DNA of 59,611 nt from Mesorhizobium sp. LNHC252B00 (GTDB lineage Bacteria; Pseudomonadota; Alphaproteobacteria; Rhizobiales; Rhizobiaceae). The DNA lies in contig NZ_AYWO01000002.1 of the NCBI RefSeq assembly GCF_000502955.1, positions 10,001-69,611 of the forward strand, in the 5' to 3' direction. Of the stretch, positions 11,019 through 20,263 are shown piece after piece (position 1 is the first letter of the stretch; the number at the start of each line of letters is the position of its first letter). Made by a program: the position numbers and the translations under genes. The notes under the pieces were generated by a model. It saw only the letters and a list, made by a program, of their open reading frames with translations. It made no database searches and was not told the DNA's origin.

Positions 11019-13289
11019 CTACAATGGAATCGAACGGTCGTCGGCAAAGGCCTGCAGCAGCGCCCGCATCGGCAACCCCTGCGCCGGCGCCATCAGATTG
11101 TCGTCGAAGAACGCCTCCAGCTCATCCAGCGGCAGTTCCGTCAGCATCGCCTTGACCGGGCCGATCGAGGCCGGCGACATCGAGATGGAGCGGAAGCCGA
11201 GGCCGATCAACGCCATCGCCGAGATAGGTTTTCCGGCGAGTTCGCCGCACAGGGTCACCGGCGTGTGGTTGCGGACGCCGGCATCGGCGATCTGCTTGAG
11301 CACCCGCAGGAACGGCGCCGACAGCGTGTCGAAACGGTTGGCCAATTGCGTGTTGCCGCGGTCGACGGCCATGACGAACTGGAACAGGTCGTTCGAACCG
11401 ACCGAGACGAAATCGACGGCCTTCATCAATTCGTCGAGCTGGAACAAAAGCGACGGCACTTCCAGCATGGCGCCCAGCTTGAGGCTGGTCGGCAAATGAT
11501 GGGCAAAACGCGACAGATGCCGCACCTCGCGATCGATGATCTCGCGCGCCTGGGCGATCTCGCCGAGTTCGGTCACCATCGGCAGCATCAGCTTCAATTC
11601 GCGCCCGCCGCTGGCCTTGAGCAAGGCGCGGATCTGGGTGCGCAGCAAGCCCGGCCGATCCAGCGTCAGGCGGATCGCCCGCCAGCCGAGCGCCGGATTC
11701 TCCTCCTGGATAGAGCCCTTGAAGTAGGGCAGCACCTTGTCGCCGCCAATATCGATGGTGCGGAAGGTAACCGGCTTGCCGCGCGCTGCCTCAAGCACGT
11801 CGCGGTAAAGCTTTTCCTGGGCCTCGGCCCGGGGAAATGTCGAGGCGACCATGAATTGCAATTCGGTGCGAAACAGGCCGATACCGGCCGCACCCGCCTC
11901 GGCGAGCTGCGGCAGGTCGACCGCAAGACCGGCGTTCATCAGCAGGTCGACCTGGACGCCGTCCTTGGTCGTCGACGGCTTCTTGCGCAGCTCGCGATAG
12001 ACCTCTTGCCGGCGCGCCCGGAAACGCACCTTTTCGGCATAGGCGGCTTCGAGATCGGCCTGCGGCCGCAAATGGATCACGCCCTCTTCGCCATCGACTA
12101 TGATGGCGTCGCCGTTTTCCGCCATGGAAACGGCGCCCTTCATCTGGCCGGCGACAGGGATGCCCATGGCACGCGCGACGATGACGACGTGACTGGTCGC
12201 GGCACCGTCCTCGAGCACCAGCCCGCGCATCTTGTCCCGGGGATAATCGAGCAGTTCGGCGGCCCCCATCGAACGGGCAACGATGATGGCGTCCTTCGGC
12301 AGCGATGCGGCGACATCCTCCGGCCCACGTCCCATCAGCTGGCGCAGCAGCCGGTTGGCGAGGTCGTCGAAGTCGCTCATCCGTTCGCGCAGATACGGAT
12401 CGGTCATGTGCAGCATGCGGGCGCGCATGTCGCTCTGCACCTTTTCCACGGCAGCCTCGGCCGTCAGGCCGTTGCGGATCGCCTCCTCAAGCCGCCGCAC
12501 CCAGCCGCGGTCGTTGGCGAACATGCGATAGGCTTCCAGAACCTGGCGATGCTCGCCCTCGAAGGCAACATCGCGGCGCTCCAGCATGTCGTCGATGGAC
12601 AGCCTGAGCGAGCCGAGCGAGGTTTCGAGCCGGCGGACCTCTTCCTCGCTGTCCTCGTTGAACAGATTGGTGACGACGATGCGCGGCTCGTGCAGCACGA
12701 CATGGCCAAGCCCGACGCCGTCATTGAAGGACAGGCCGGTGAAGCTGACCGGGCGGCGCAGATCGAGTTCGAGACCGGGCCTGGTCAGCCGCGCCAGATC
12801 GCCGGTGGCGATCATCTCGGCGATCACCATGGCGGTGGTTTCCAGCGCCTCGACCTCATCGTCGCGATAGTGACGCATGGTCTTGTTCTGCACCACAAGC
12901 ACGCCCAATGTGCGCCCTGCCCGCAGCACCGGCACGCCGAGGAAGGAATTGTAGATCTCTTCCCCGGTCTCCGGCAGATAAGCGAAGGCCGGGTGTTCCT
13001 GCGCATTCGAGAGATTGAGCGGCCGCGCGCTGGCCGCGATCGTGCCGACCAGGCCTTGCCCCAATCGCAACTGCGCCAGATGGACGGCGTTCGGGTTCAA
13101 ACCCTCGGTGGCGTAGAGTTCGAGCACCGAATCGGAGCGCAGCACATAGAGCGAGCAGACTTCGGCGACCATATTGGAGGCGATGTCGCGCACGATCCGG
13201 TCAAGCCGCTCCTGCGGCTCCAGCGGCTCCTGCATGAGCTCGCGGAGCCGTTTCAGCAAAACGCGCGGGCCACTGGCCTGATCACGCAT
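11019..13289 (-). CDS. ptsP: Phosphoenolpyruvate-protein phosphotransferase PtsP (enzyme I-Ntr)
   Basis: A 756-residue protein. It has an N-terminal GAF domain (from [23 protein letters not shown]), the PEP-utiliser phosphohistidine domain with active His in [17 protein letters not shown], and a C-terminal PEP-binding TIM barrel with [22 protein letters not shown] and [10 protein letters not shown]-Ntr passes phosphate from PEP to NPr and EIIA-Ntr. This regulatory system links nitrogen/carbon status to potassium, polymer and stress control. The GTG at 13334 is possible, but the ATG at 13289 has a GGAGAA site at good distance. It lies between lysC and prfA, with a gap of about 80 bp from lysC. 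Confidence 0.96.
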   Translation of the reverse strand: MRDQASGPRVLLKRLRELMQEPLEPQERLDRIVRDIASNMVAEVCSLYVLRSDSVLELYATEGLNPNAVHLAQLRLGQGLVGTIAASARPLNLSNAQEHPAFAYLPETGEEIYNSFLGVPVLRAGRTLGVLVVQNKTMRHYRDDEVEALETTAMVIAEMIATGDLARLTRPGLELDLRRPVSFTGLSFNDGVGLGHVVLHEPRIVVTNLFNEDSEEEVRRLETSLGSLRLSIDDMLERRDVAFEGEHRQVLEAYRMFANDRGWVRRLEEAIRNGLTAEAAVEKVQSDMRARMLHMTDPYLRERMSDFDDLANRLLRQLMGRGPEDVAASLPKDAIIVARSMGAAELLDYPRDKMRGLVLEDGAATSHVVIVARAMGIPVAGQMKGAVSMAENGDAIIVDGEEGVIHLRPQADLEAAYAEKVRFRARRQEVYRELRKKPSTTKDGVQVDLLMNAGLAVDLPQLAEAGAAGIGLFRTELQFMVASTFPRAEAQEKLYRDVLEAARGKPVTFRTIDIGGDKVLPYFKGSIQEENPALGWRAIRLTLDRPGLLRTQIRALLKASGGRELKLMLPMVTELGEIAQAREIIDREVRHLSRFAHHLPTSLKLGAMLEVPSLLFQLDELMKAVDFVSVGSNDLFQFVMAVDRGNTQLANRFDTLSAPFLRVLKQIADAGVRNHTPVTLCGELAGKPISAMALIGLGFRSISMSPASIGPVKAMLTELPLDELEAFFDDNLMAPAQGLPMRALLQAFADDRSIPL

Positions 13290-13372
13290 CGCGGCTTGTT
13301 CTCCAATGGGCATTCTGCCCGCCACAGTTTCCACTGCGACCGGCGCACACGCAACAACTCAAATCGTTCTCG

Positions 13373-14626
13373 CTACTGCTTATCCAGACCGTAGACGGAA
13401 TGCAAAGTGCGAACCGCAAGTTCGGTGTACGGACCGTCGATCAGGATCGAAATCTTGATCTCCGAAGTCGTGATGGCACGGATGTTGATCGACTTGTCGG
13501 CCAGCGCCTTGAAAGCGGTGGCGGCGACGCCGGCATGGCTCCTCATGCCGATACCGATGACGGAAACTTTCGACATGCCGGCTTCCGACTGCACGACATC
13601 GTAGCCGATCGACGCCTTGAGGCGCTCCAGCACGGCCAGCGCCTTGTCGACATCGCCCGAGGGCACGGTGAATGTCATGTCGGTAGACTTTCCGTCCTCG
13701 GATATGTTCTGGACGATCATGTCGACATTGATGTTGGCCTCGGCCAGCGGCCCGAAGATGCCGGCGGCAACGCCCGGCCGGTCGCCGACCCGGCGCAGCG
13801 AAATCTGCGCCTCGTCCTTGGCATAGGCAATTCCGGTGACGACCTGTTGTTCCACGATCTCTTCCTCGTCGCAAATGAGCGTTCCGGGCGGATTGAGCAA
13901 ATCCCCCATTCCGGGCGCATTGGGATCGTCGAAGGACGACCGCACGAAGGTACGCACCCTGTGCACCATGGCAAGCTCGACCGAACGCACCTGCAGAACC
14001 TTGGCACCGAGCGAGGCCATTTCAAGCATTTCCTCGAACGATATCTTGGCCAGACGCCGCGCCTTGGGCTCGATGCGCGGGTCGGTGGTATAGACCCCGT
14101 CGACATCGGTGTAGATGTCGCAACGATCGGCCTTGACCGCCGCCGCAATGGCGACCGCGCTGGTGTCGGAGCCGCCGCGGCCAAGCGTGGAGATGCGATT
14201 GTCCGGACCGATGCCCTGGAATCCGGCGATCACCGCCACCTGGCCCTCGCCGAAGCGTTTGATCAGGAACGCACCATCAATGTCGAGGATGCGCGCCGCG
14301 CCATGCGCATTGTCGGTCTTGATCGGGATCTGCCAGCCCTGCCACGAGCGTGCATGCACGCCCATGTTCTGCAAGGTGATTGCCAGAAGGCCGGCCGTGA
14401 CCTGTTCGCCGGAAGCGACGACCGCGTCATATTCGCGTGCGTCGTGCATCGGCGAGGCCTCGCGGGTCCAGCCGACCAGTTCGTTGGTCTTGCCGGACAT
14501 CGCCGAAACGACCACCGCCACCTCATGGCCGGCGTCGACCTCGCGTTTCACATGACGCGCCACGTTGCGGATGCGGGCGATGTCGGCGACGGAGGTTCCG
14601 CCGAATTTCATCACGATGCGCGCCAT
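13373..14626 (-). CDS. lysC: Aspartate kinase
   Basis: A 417-residue aspartokinase. The kinase domain opens with the family signature MARIVMKFGGTSVADI and contains GRGGSDTSAVAIAAA and the aspartate-binding region DRCDIYTDVDGVYTTDPRI. Two ACT regulatory domains follow (from about residue 265). It phosphorylates aspartate, the first step to lysine, threonine, methionine and diaminopimelate. The ACT domains imply feedback control by lysine and/or threonine. The 57 bases upstream stay in frame but lie outside the family start. A hairpin followed by a T-run lies about 55 bp upstream and may act in the leader. Confidence 0.97.
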   Translation of the reverse strand: MARIVMKFGGTSVADIARIRNVARHVKREVDAGHEVAVVVSAMSGKTNELVGWTREASPMHDAREYDAVVASGEQVTAGLLAITLQNMGVHARSWQGWQIPIKTDNAHGAARILDIDGAFLIKRFGEGQVAVIAGFQGIGPDNRISTLGRGGSDTSAVAIAAAVKADRCDIYTDVDGVYTTDPRIEPKARRLAKISFEEMLEMASLGAKVLQVRSVELAMVHRVRTFVRSSFDDPNAPGMGDLLNPPGTLICDEEEIVEQQVVTGIAYAKDEAQISLRRVGDRPGVAAGIFGPLAEANINVDMIVQNISEDGKSTDMTFTVPSGDVDKALAVLERLKASIGYDVVQSEAGMSKVSVIGIGMRSHAGVAATAFKALADKSINIRAITTSEIKISILIDGPYTELAVRTLHSVYGLDKQ

Positions 14627-14679
14627 GGAAGCGAAATGCCTTTGACTGAAGCCGGATCCAGCCAAAAAAGGCGGGAATC

Positions 14680-14710
14680 CCAAAAAGTGGAAGGCCGGCT
14701 GACGCCGGCC
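14680..14710 (-). other. Hairpin plus T-run in the lysC leader
   Basis: On the minus strand GGCCGGC pairs with GCCGGCC around GTCA. After six bases comes TTTTTGGG, and a second run of six Ts follows about 12 bases later. It lies about 55-85 bp before the lysC ATG. It looks like a weak intrinsic terminator, so it could attenuate lysC, but no leader peptide with Lys or Thr codons was found. Low confidence. Confidence 0.3.
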
Positions 14711-14860
14711 GCTGAATGCGCGGCCTCCTTAGCCAAATGATGAAGGTTTCGCAAGGCTGGCGGCGGATTGCCGCCTTCAAGAAGACGGCATATTGCGTTC
14801 CGCCCCGCCGCCGCTTACGAAATATGGCCCAGGGGAACTCCTTTTGGTTCAGCATTGCAG

Positions 14861-16726
14861 ATGATTACTCGTCTTCGGCGTGCCATGCGGTGGCAATCGC
14901 TCCCGCTCATCATCGGCTTCGCAGTGTTGGCGCTGATCGTCGGAAGCCGTGCCATGCTGGTCGAGGGCCAGAGGGCCAATCGCGCCGCCGCGCGCGAAGC
15001 AATCGAGTATCAGCAATTGCTTTCCGAGCTGCTTTCGCTGGCGCAAGACGCGGAGGGCGGTCAGCGCGGCTACCTGCTGACCGGCGAGAAATCCTATCTC
15101 GAACCCTATCGGCAAGCCGTCGACGCAATTCCCGAGCAACTTGCGCATATCGAAGGCATGACCGCCCCCGACGACCAGGTCGTCCAGCAAATCAACCACA
15201 TCAAGGAGGCGCTTTCGCAAAAGCAGGCTGAAATGGCCGAGACGATTGCGCTGTATGACCAAGGCAATGCGACAAAGGCGCTGGATCTGGTCCGCAGCGG
15301 CCAGGGCAAGGCCGCCATGGACGAAATCCGGACAAGCATGGATGCGATCCGACGCATCAGCGCCGCCGCCCTCGCTGCGCGCGACAGCCATACCGACCAG
15401 GTCGAGGCCTGGCTGCGCATCGGTTCGCTGGCGGCGCTGCTGGCGATCTTCCTGCTTGCCGCCTACACGATCAGGCAATCGCGTCGCCGCTTTCACGACG
15501 TGGTCGTCGTCCAGGAAGAACTGATGCGCAAGAACATCGCGCTCGGCCATGAGATCCAGACGCGCGAAAAGGCCGAATCCCAGATACGCCAGATGCAGAA
15601 GATGGAGGCAGTCGGCCAGCTGACGGGCGGTATCGCCCACGATTTCAACAACATGCTGGCTGTGATCATCAGCGCCATGAACCTCGCCCAGCGCAAGCTG
15701 GCGCGCGGCGAACACGACATCGAAAAATTCATCGAAGCGGCGGTCGACGCAGCGACCCGTGCCGCCAATCTGACGGCCCGGCTGCTCGCCTTCTCGCGTC
15801 AGCAGCCACTGGCGCCGCAGATCGTCGACGCCAACCGTCTGCTGACCGGAATGTCGGACCTGATCCGGCGGGCACTCGGCGAAGCCATCCGCATCGAAAC
15901 CGTGCTGGCGGGCGGCTTGTGGAAGATCCATGCCGACCCGAGCCAGATCGAGAACGCCATTCTCAACCTCGCCGTCAATGCACGCGACGCCATGGGAGAT
16001 GGCGGCAAGCTGACCATCGAAACCGCCAACAGCCATCTCGACGACAACTACGCCGCAGCACATGCCGATGTCGAGGCCGGCCAGTATGTGATGATCGCCG
16101 TCAGCGACACCGGTTCGGGCATGGCCCCCGAAATCATAGCCAGGGCCTTCGAGCCCTTTTTCACCACCAAGCCGGTCAACAAGGGGACCGGCCTGGGACT
16201 GAGCCAGGTATTCGGGTTCGTCAAACAGTCGGGTGGCCACGTCAAGATCTATTCCGAACCCGGCGAAGGCACGACGGTCAAGATATACTTGCCGCGATTC
16301 TTCGACCCGCAGGGACCTGTCGTGTCGGGCGGGCGCGGCGAGAATCCCGCCGCGCCGGTCACCGAAACGATCCTTGTCGTCGAGGACGATGCCGGCGTGC
16401 GTGCCTCCACCACGGATGCCCTGCGCGAACTCGGCTACGCCGTCATCGACGCGGCGAGTGGCCAGGAAGCGTTGCAGAAGCTGGCGGAAAACCCCGGCGT
16501 CGCACTTCTGTTCACCGATATCGTCATGCCGGTGATGAACGGCCGCAAGCTGGCGCAAGAGGCGGTCGCGCGCATGCCGCGGCTGAAGGTGATCTTCACC
16601 ACCGGCTTCACCAGGAACGCCGTGGTGCACAATGGCGTGCTCGACCATGACGTGCATTTCCTGGCCAAGCCCTTCACCATCGAGCAGTTGGCGACGAAAC
16701 TGCGCGACGTGCTGGACACGAAATAG
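14861..16726 (+). CDS. Hybrid sensor histidine kinase with CHASE3 and receiver domains
   Basis: A 621-residue membrane kinase. A first transmembrane helix (SLPLIIGFAVLALIVG) is followed by a CHASE3 sensor domain recognisable by LAQDAEGGQRGYLLTGE. The second helix is LAALLAIFLLAAYTI. Then come a short coiled coil, a HisKA domain with phospho-acceptor His in GGIAHDFNN, and a HATPase domain with N box NLAVNARDAM and G boxes DTGSGM and GTGLGLSQVFGF. A C-terminal receiver domain has its phospho-acceptor Asp in LLFTDIVMPVMNG. CHASE3 is thought to sense external signals; the ligand is unknown. No partner regulator or output gene is adjacent. The start could also be 14885. The 3' end overlaps the next, convergent gene by 53 bp. 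Confidence 0.93.
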   Translation: MITRLRRAMRWQSLPLIIGFAVLALIVGSRAMLVEGQRANRAAAREAIEYQQLLSELLSLAQDAEGGQRGYLLTGEKSYLEPYRQAVDAIPEQLAHIEGMTAPDDQVVQQINHIKEALSQKQAEMAETIALYDQGNATKALDLVRSGQGKAAMDEIRTSMDAIRRISAAALAARDSHTDQVEAWLRIGSLAALLAIFLLAAYTIRQSRRRFHDVVVVQEELMRKNIALGHEIQTREKAESQIRQMQKMEAVGQLTGGIAHDFNNMLAVIISAMNLAQRKLARGEHDIEKFIEAAVDAATRAANLTARLLAFSRQQPLAPQIVDANRLLTGMSDLIRRALGEAIRIETVLAGGLWKIHADPSQIENAILNLAVNARDAMGDGGKLTIETANSHLDDNYAAAHADVEAGQYVMIAVSDTGSGMAPEIIARAFEPFFTTKPVNKGTGLGLSQVFGFVKQSGGHVKIYSEPGEGTTVKIYLPRFFDPQGPVVSGGRGENPAAPVTETILVVEDDAGVRASTTDALRELGYAVIDAASGQEALQKLAENPGVALLFTDIVMPVMNGRKLAQEAVARMPRLKVIFTTGFTRNAVVHNGVLDHDVHFLAKPFTIEQLATKLRDVLDTK

Positions 16727-17321
16727 GCCACATCGGAATGATCTTGATCGCTTCAGCCTGATGCAGCCGAGCTTGCCCACAGGCCGGATAATCGACTACG
16801 AACCCGCGCGGCGAAACCTGAAGGACCTCGTCATAGCCGAACATGGGCGCGGCGTAGGCGTAGCGAGCCTCATCGAGACGACGGTAGCTCTGTTCGAGGC
16901 GCGCCAGCTTGAGCTCCGGAAAGGTCAGGTAGGCGGCGGGGGCGGGCGTCGCCTCGCCGATGCCGAGATCGAACCGGCGGATCGCCAGAAGGTTCGATGC
17001 CGGCGTGAACCCGAGGTCGACGTCGACGAGGCCGGCGACATCCCGCTGGACTTCGCCGTTCAGCATCCAGCGGCCATCCGAACCGCGTTCGATCGCATAA
17101 TGCAGCTCGCGCGTGCCGAGAAAGCCGTCGACCCGCGCCGCCCGTGTGCGCCAGCCGGCATCGCAATCCACCTCATAGGCAAGGCAGCATGGCTTGCCGT
17201 CCTGGATGAAGATGGCCTGCCCCTTGAGGCTGTGCCCGTCGTCGGTCGGCGAAAGCAGGCAGGCGTCGTGGCCCTCCAGGTCCAGCCGGCGCCAGAGGAT
17301 CGAAGCCGTTTCCTCTTTCAT
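16674..17321 (-). CDS. Putative glycolipid-binding domain protein (DUF1089)
   Basis: A 215-residue soluble protein resembling the DUF1089/putative glycolipid-binding family. It has SILWRRLDLEGHDACLL near the start, YEVDCDAGWRTRAARV in the middle, and YRRLDEARYAYAAP.FGYDEVLQVSPRGFVVDYP near the end. The ATG at 17321 was chosen because GAGGAG lies at ideal distance; the frame itself is open much further upstream. The last 20 or so residues look unlike the family and overlap the kinase gene, so the native end may have been altered. Function experimentally undefined. It is divergent from ubiG. Confidence 0.78.
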   Translation of the reverse strand: MKEETASILWRRLDLEGHDACLLSPTDDGHSLKGQAIFIQDGKPCCLAYEVDCDAGWRTRAARVDGFLGTRELHYAIERGSDGRWMLNGEVQRDVAGLVDVDLGFTPASNLLAIRRFDLGIGEATPAPAAYLTFPELKLARLEQSYRRLDEARYAYAAPMFGYDEVLQVSPRGFVVDYPACGQARLHQAEAIKIIPMWPISCPARRAVSSPTARW

Positions 17322-17501
17322 CGTCATCTCCTCGAACTTCAACCCTGTCCTCTTTTCGCCCGGCGGGCCAATTGTGTTTCGACGAGATGCCCGACAGGTG
17401 ACATGTGCTGACAGAACCTGTCGCTTCGACTGCATCGAAAAATGCTGCCTTGACATTCGCGGTCTCACGCCCGACTTCCTAGCGTTCGAGGAGACCAATC
17501 G

Positions 17502-18251
17502 ATGCCAGAGCCCCGACGATCGACGATCGATGCCGGAGAGGTGGAACGCTTTTCCGCCCTAGCCGCCGAATGGTGGAACCCGAACGGCAAGTTCCGTCCG
17601 CTGCACAAATTCAATCCGGTCCGGCTGTCCTATATCCGCGACCAGATAGCGACGCGCTTTGGCCGTGATCCACGCGCCGCGAGGCCTTTCGAGGGTCTGC
17701 GCATCCTCGACATCGGCTGCGGCGGCGGCCTGTTGTGCGAGCCGATGGCGCGGCTTGGCGCCGAAGTCGTTGGCGCGGATGCCTCCGAAACAAACATCGA
17801 AGTGGCCAAGCTGCACGCGGCCGAGGTCAATGTCAGCGTCGATTATCGCGCCACGACTGCCGAGGACCTTGCGGACGCCGGTGAGAAATTCGACGTCATC
17901 CTCAACATGGAAGTGGTCGAGCATGTCGCCGACATCGACCTGTTTGTCGCCAAATGCGGCGAGATGGTCCGGCCGGGCGGCATCATGTTCGTGGCCACCA
18001 TCAACCGCACGCTGAAGGCGCTCGGACTGGCCATCATCGGCGCCGAATACGTGCTGCGCTGGTTGCCGCGCGGCACCCACCAATTCGGCAAGCTGGTGCG
18101 CCCGGAAGAGCTTGAGAAGGCACTTGGCAGCGCTGGCCTCACCGTCATCGACCGCACCGGAGTCACCTACAATCCGCTCGCCGACCGTTGGGCGCGCTCG
18201 AAGGACATGGACGTCAACTACATGGTGCTGGCGGAAAAAAGCTCGGTCTGA
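17502..18251 (+). CDS. ubiG: Ubiquinone biosynthesis O-methyltransferase UbiG
   Basis: A 249-residue SAM-dependent methyltransferase of UbiG size. The family start [21 protein letters not shown] is followed by the SAM-binding loop [16 protein letters not shown]. Later come the motif II/III regions ([30 protein letters not shown]) and the membrane-associating region [11 protein letters not shown]. It performs both O-methylations in ubiquinone synthesis at the inner membrane. The ATG at 17502 has GAGGAG upstream. In other Hyphomicrobiales I remember ubiG as a direct divergent neighbour of lysC. Here two extra genes lie between them. Confidence 0.96.
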   Translation: MPEPRRSTIDAGEVERFSALAAEWWNPNGKFRPLHKFNPVRLSYIRDQIATRFGRDPRAARPFEGLRILDIGCGGGLLCEPMARLGAEVVGADASETNIEVAKLHAAEVNVSVDYRATTAEDLADAGEKFDVILNMEVVEHVADIDLFVAKCGEMVRPGGIMFVATINRTLKALGLAIIGAEYVLRWLPRGTHQFGKLVRPEELEKALGSAGLTVIDRTGVTYNPLADRWARSKDMDVNYMVLAEKSSV

Positions 18252-18335
18252 CCCTGTTCGGAATCGAGCGGCCGATAGCCACCGCGCCAATAGATCGCCC
18301 TGGGCGGCTCGGCCGATACCCGGTGGCGAAGCCGC

Positions 18336-19253
18336 TCACGCAGGCTGGCTTTGCGACTTCGTGCTGATCTGATTTTGTGCACTGGTGGTGATGAAAACGC
18401 CGGCGGTGATGATGACCGCGCCCGCCCAGGTCAGCAACTGATACTGCTCGCCGAGGAAGATCGTGCCGGCAAACAGGCCGACGGCCGCCGCCACGTAGCC
18501 GATCTGGCTGAGGTAGACCGGACCGCCGACCGCCTGCAGCCTAAAGAAGAAGGCGAACATCGCCGACGCCGACGCAGCCTGCGCGACGACCACCATCGGC
18601 ACGCCGCTCAGGGGAGCGAAGGCCTTGACGCCGAACACAGCCAGAATGCCGACAAGCAGTATCGCCGCCGATGCCAGGTGGCTGCCGACGGCAAGCTCGA
18701 TGGGGCCGGTGCCGTGGGGCCAGTCGGCCGTGCGGTAGATGTTGCCGGCGGCAAGGCTGACCGGGATGAGCAGCCCCATCACCACCCAGACCAGATCGGC
18801 CGGCTGGCCGGCCTCGCCGCGCGTCACCGCCACCATGACGGCGCCGACAAAGCCGACGGCAATGCCGACAATGCCCAGCATGTTCGGGCGCCGGACACGC
18901 AGCAGGATGGAGAACACCAGCGTGATGACCGGCGACAGGGTGAACATGATGCCGGTATAGCCGGCGCCAAGATGCGGAATGGCCGAGAACATCAGGAGAT
19001 TGGGCACGGCATAGGACACCGCCGCGGTGACGAAGAAATAGCGCAGTTCGTGCGCCGTGACCCGGACACGCTGGCCGCGTAGCAGCAAGGCGCACAACAG
19101 CACGCCGCCGGCGCCAAGCGAGATGACGAAAGCCCAGACCATGGCCGGCACGCCGGCAGCGGTGGCGAGTTTGCCGAATGGCAGCGTCAGGCCGAGCAAA
19201 CCGCCGGTGACGACCAGCAGTCCGAGCGGCGAATCCCAGAGAAATTTCATCAT
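18336..19253 (-). CDS. DMT-superfamily exporter (EamA family)
   Basis: A 305-residue membrane protein with ten predicted helices in two EamA repeats. The first repeat begins LGLLVVTGGLLGLTLPFGKL and the second begins near VWVVMGLLIPVSLAAGNIYRT. Such proteins export metabolites or drugs; the substrate is unknown. The tandem ATG-ATG at 19253/19250 opens the gene. It is divergent from a MarR-type regulator, and the 52-bp space between starts carries palindromes, so it is probably the regulator's target. Confidence 0.88.
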   Translation of the reverse strand: MMKFLWDSPLGLLVVTGGLLGLTLPFGKLATAAGVPAMVWAFVISLGAGGVLLCALLLRGQRVRVTAHELRYFFVTAAVSYAVPNLLMFSAIPHLGAGYTGIMFTLSPVITLVFSILLRVRRPNMLGIVGIAVGFVGAVMVAVTRGEAGQPADLVWVVMGLLIPVSLAAGNIYRTADWPHGTGPIELAVGSHLASAAILLVGILAVFGVKAFAPLSGVPMVVVAQAASASAMFAFFFRLQAVGGPVYLSQIGYVAAAVGLFAGTIFLGEQYQLLTWAGAVIITAGVFITTSAQNQISTKSQSQPA

Positions 19254-19289
19254 CGAACCCTGTTGCGAGCGGCCCTTGGCCGGCATTGC

Positions 19290-19330
19290 ATCTTGAGGTA
19301 AGATAATGGAAAGATTCTTAACGTCAAGAT
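19290..19330. promoter_or_regulatory. Two operator-like palindromes between the DMT exporter and MarR genes
   Basis: ATCTTGAGGTAAGAT (19290-19304) and TCTTAACGTCAAGAT (19316-19330) are inverted copies of one 15-bp site, roughly ATCTTGAsGTwAAGA. Each is itself a near-palindrome. The form resembles known MarR-family operators (TCTTGA...TCAAGA type). The sites are centred about 26 bp apart in the divergent promoter region. They fit repression of both genes by the MarR protein. Confidence 0.6.
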
Positions 19331-19833
19331 ATATGATGGTGAGACAGTTGGACAGGGCAGCAAGGGCGATCGAGCAATGGAAGCGGGAGCGGCCCGATCT
19401 GGATGTCTCGCCCATGGCAGTGCTCGGGCGGCTGAACGAGGCCGCCTCGCTGATCGCCCGCGAGCACCTCGGTCCATTGTTTGCCCGTTATGGATTGCAG
19501 TCCGGGGAATTCGACGTGCTGGCCACACTGCGCCGCTCTGGCTCGCCTTACGCGCTGACGCCGACCGCCCTCTATGAAGCGACGATGGTGACGTCCGGCG
19601 CCATGACCAACAGGCTCGACCGGCTCGAAACGTCCGGATTGATCCTGCGCGGGCCACACCCCAACGATCGGCGCGGCATCGTCGTGCGGTTGACCGAAAA
19701 GGGGCTGGCTTTGATCGACGAGGCAGTTACCGCCCATGTTGCCAACGAGCACAAGATTCTGGCGAGCCTGACGCAGGCAGAAAAGGAAACGCTCTCTCGG
19801 CTGCTTGAAAAGCTGATCGGCAGCGTCAGCTAG
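19306..19833 (+). CDS. MarR family transcriptional regulator
   Basis: A 175-residue winged-helix regulator. The core shows FDVLATLRRSGSPYALTPTAL, the recognition region VTSGAMTNRLDRLETSGLI, and the wing NDRRGIVVRLTEKG. The proteins act as dimers and usually repress the divergent transporter until a ligand binds. The ATG at 19306 has GAGG upstream. However, this would put the second operator (19316-19330) inside the coding sequence, so an alternative start at 19333 (MMVRQLDR) is quite possible. It is followed by a convergent gene. Confidence 0.9.
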   Translation: MERFLTSRYMMVRQLDRAARAIEQWKRERPDLDVSPMAVLGRLNEAASLIAREHLGPLFARYGLQSGEFDVLATLRRSGSPYALTPTALYEATMVTSGAMTNRLDRLETSGLILRGPHPNDRRGIVVRLTEKGLALIDEAVTAHVANEHKILASLTQAEKETLSRLLEKLIGSVS

Positions 19834-19837
19834 CCGC

Positions 19838-20263
19838 TCAGTTGCGGTCGTCCGGGAACACCGGGATCGGCATGAACTCGACGCCGTCCTCGGCCAGGCT
19901 CTTGGCCTCGTCCAGCGTCGCCTCGCCATAGATGCCGCGCGGGTCGCTTTCGCCGAAATGGATCTTTCGGGCTTCCTCCGCGAATTTGTCGCCGACATAG
20001 TCGGCATTCTCGCGCACCTTCTCGGCCATCGCCTTCAGTTGCGCCAAAGCCTGCTTCTGCGCCTCGCCCATGGCGAGCGCGATCGTTTCCTGCTTGCGCG
20101 CCGTGGAGACGGCCGGCGCCATCAGCGCCTTCTGCACCTTGTGCGAGCCACAGGTCGGGCAATCGACAAAGCCGCGCTTCTTCTGGGTATCGAAATCTTC
20201 GTTGCTGCGAAACCAGCCTTCGAATTCGTGCTCATGCTCGCAGATCAGGGAAAAACGGATCAA
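19838..20263 (-). CDS. DUF1178 family protein
   Basis: A 141-residue protein of the DUF1178 family. It starts MIRFSLICEHEHEFEGWFRS and has the zinc-ribbon-like cysteines CPTCGS. A Lys/Glu-rich central helix and the conserved IYGEATLDEAKSLAEDGVEFMPIP complete it. Function unknown. The first four bases overlap the end of the nitrilase-like gene (ATGA), indicating translational coupling. It is the last gene of the comF-grxC-nitrilase-DUF1178 run. Confidence 0.9.
   Translation of the reverse strand: MIRFSLICEHEHEFEGWFRSNEDFDTQKKRGFVDCPTCGSHKVQKALMAPAVSTARKQETIALAMGEAQKQALAQLKAMAEKVRENADYVGDKFAEEARKIHFGESDPRGIYGEATLDEAKSLAEDGVEFMPIPVFPDDRN

Noticed and set aside
11001..13394. 797-codon plus-strand frame opposite ptsP
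   Set aside because: Antisense shadow with His/Arg/Gln-rich composition; ptsP is certain.
18252..18335. Minus-strand reading containing [19 protein letters not shown] between ubiG and the DMT exporter
   Set aside because: It could be a gene remnant, but it is too short, without start, and partly overlaps both flanking genes.
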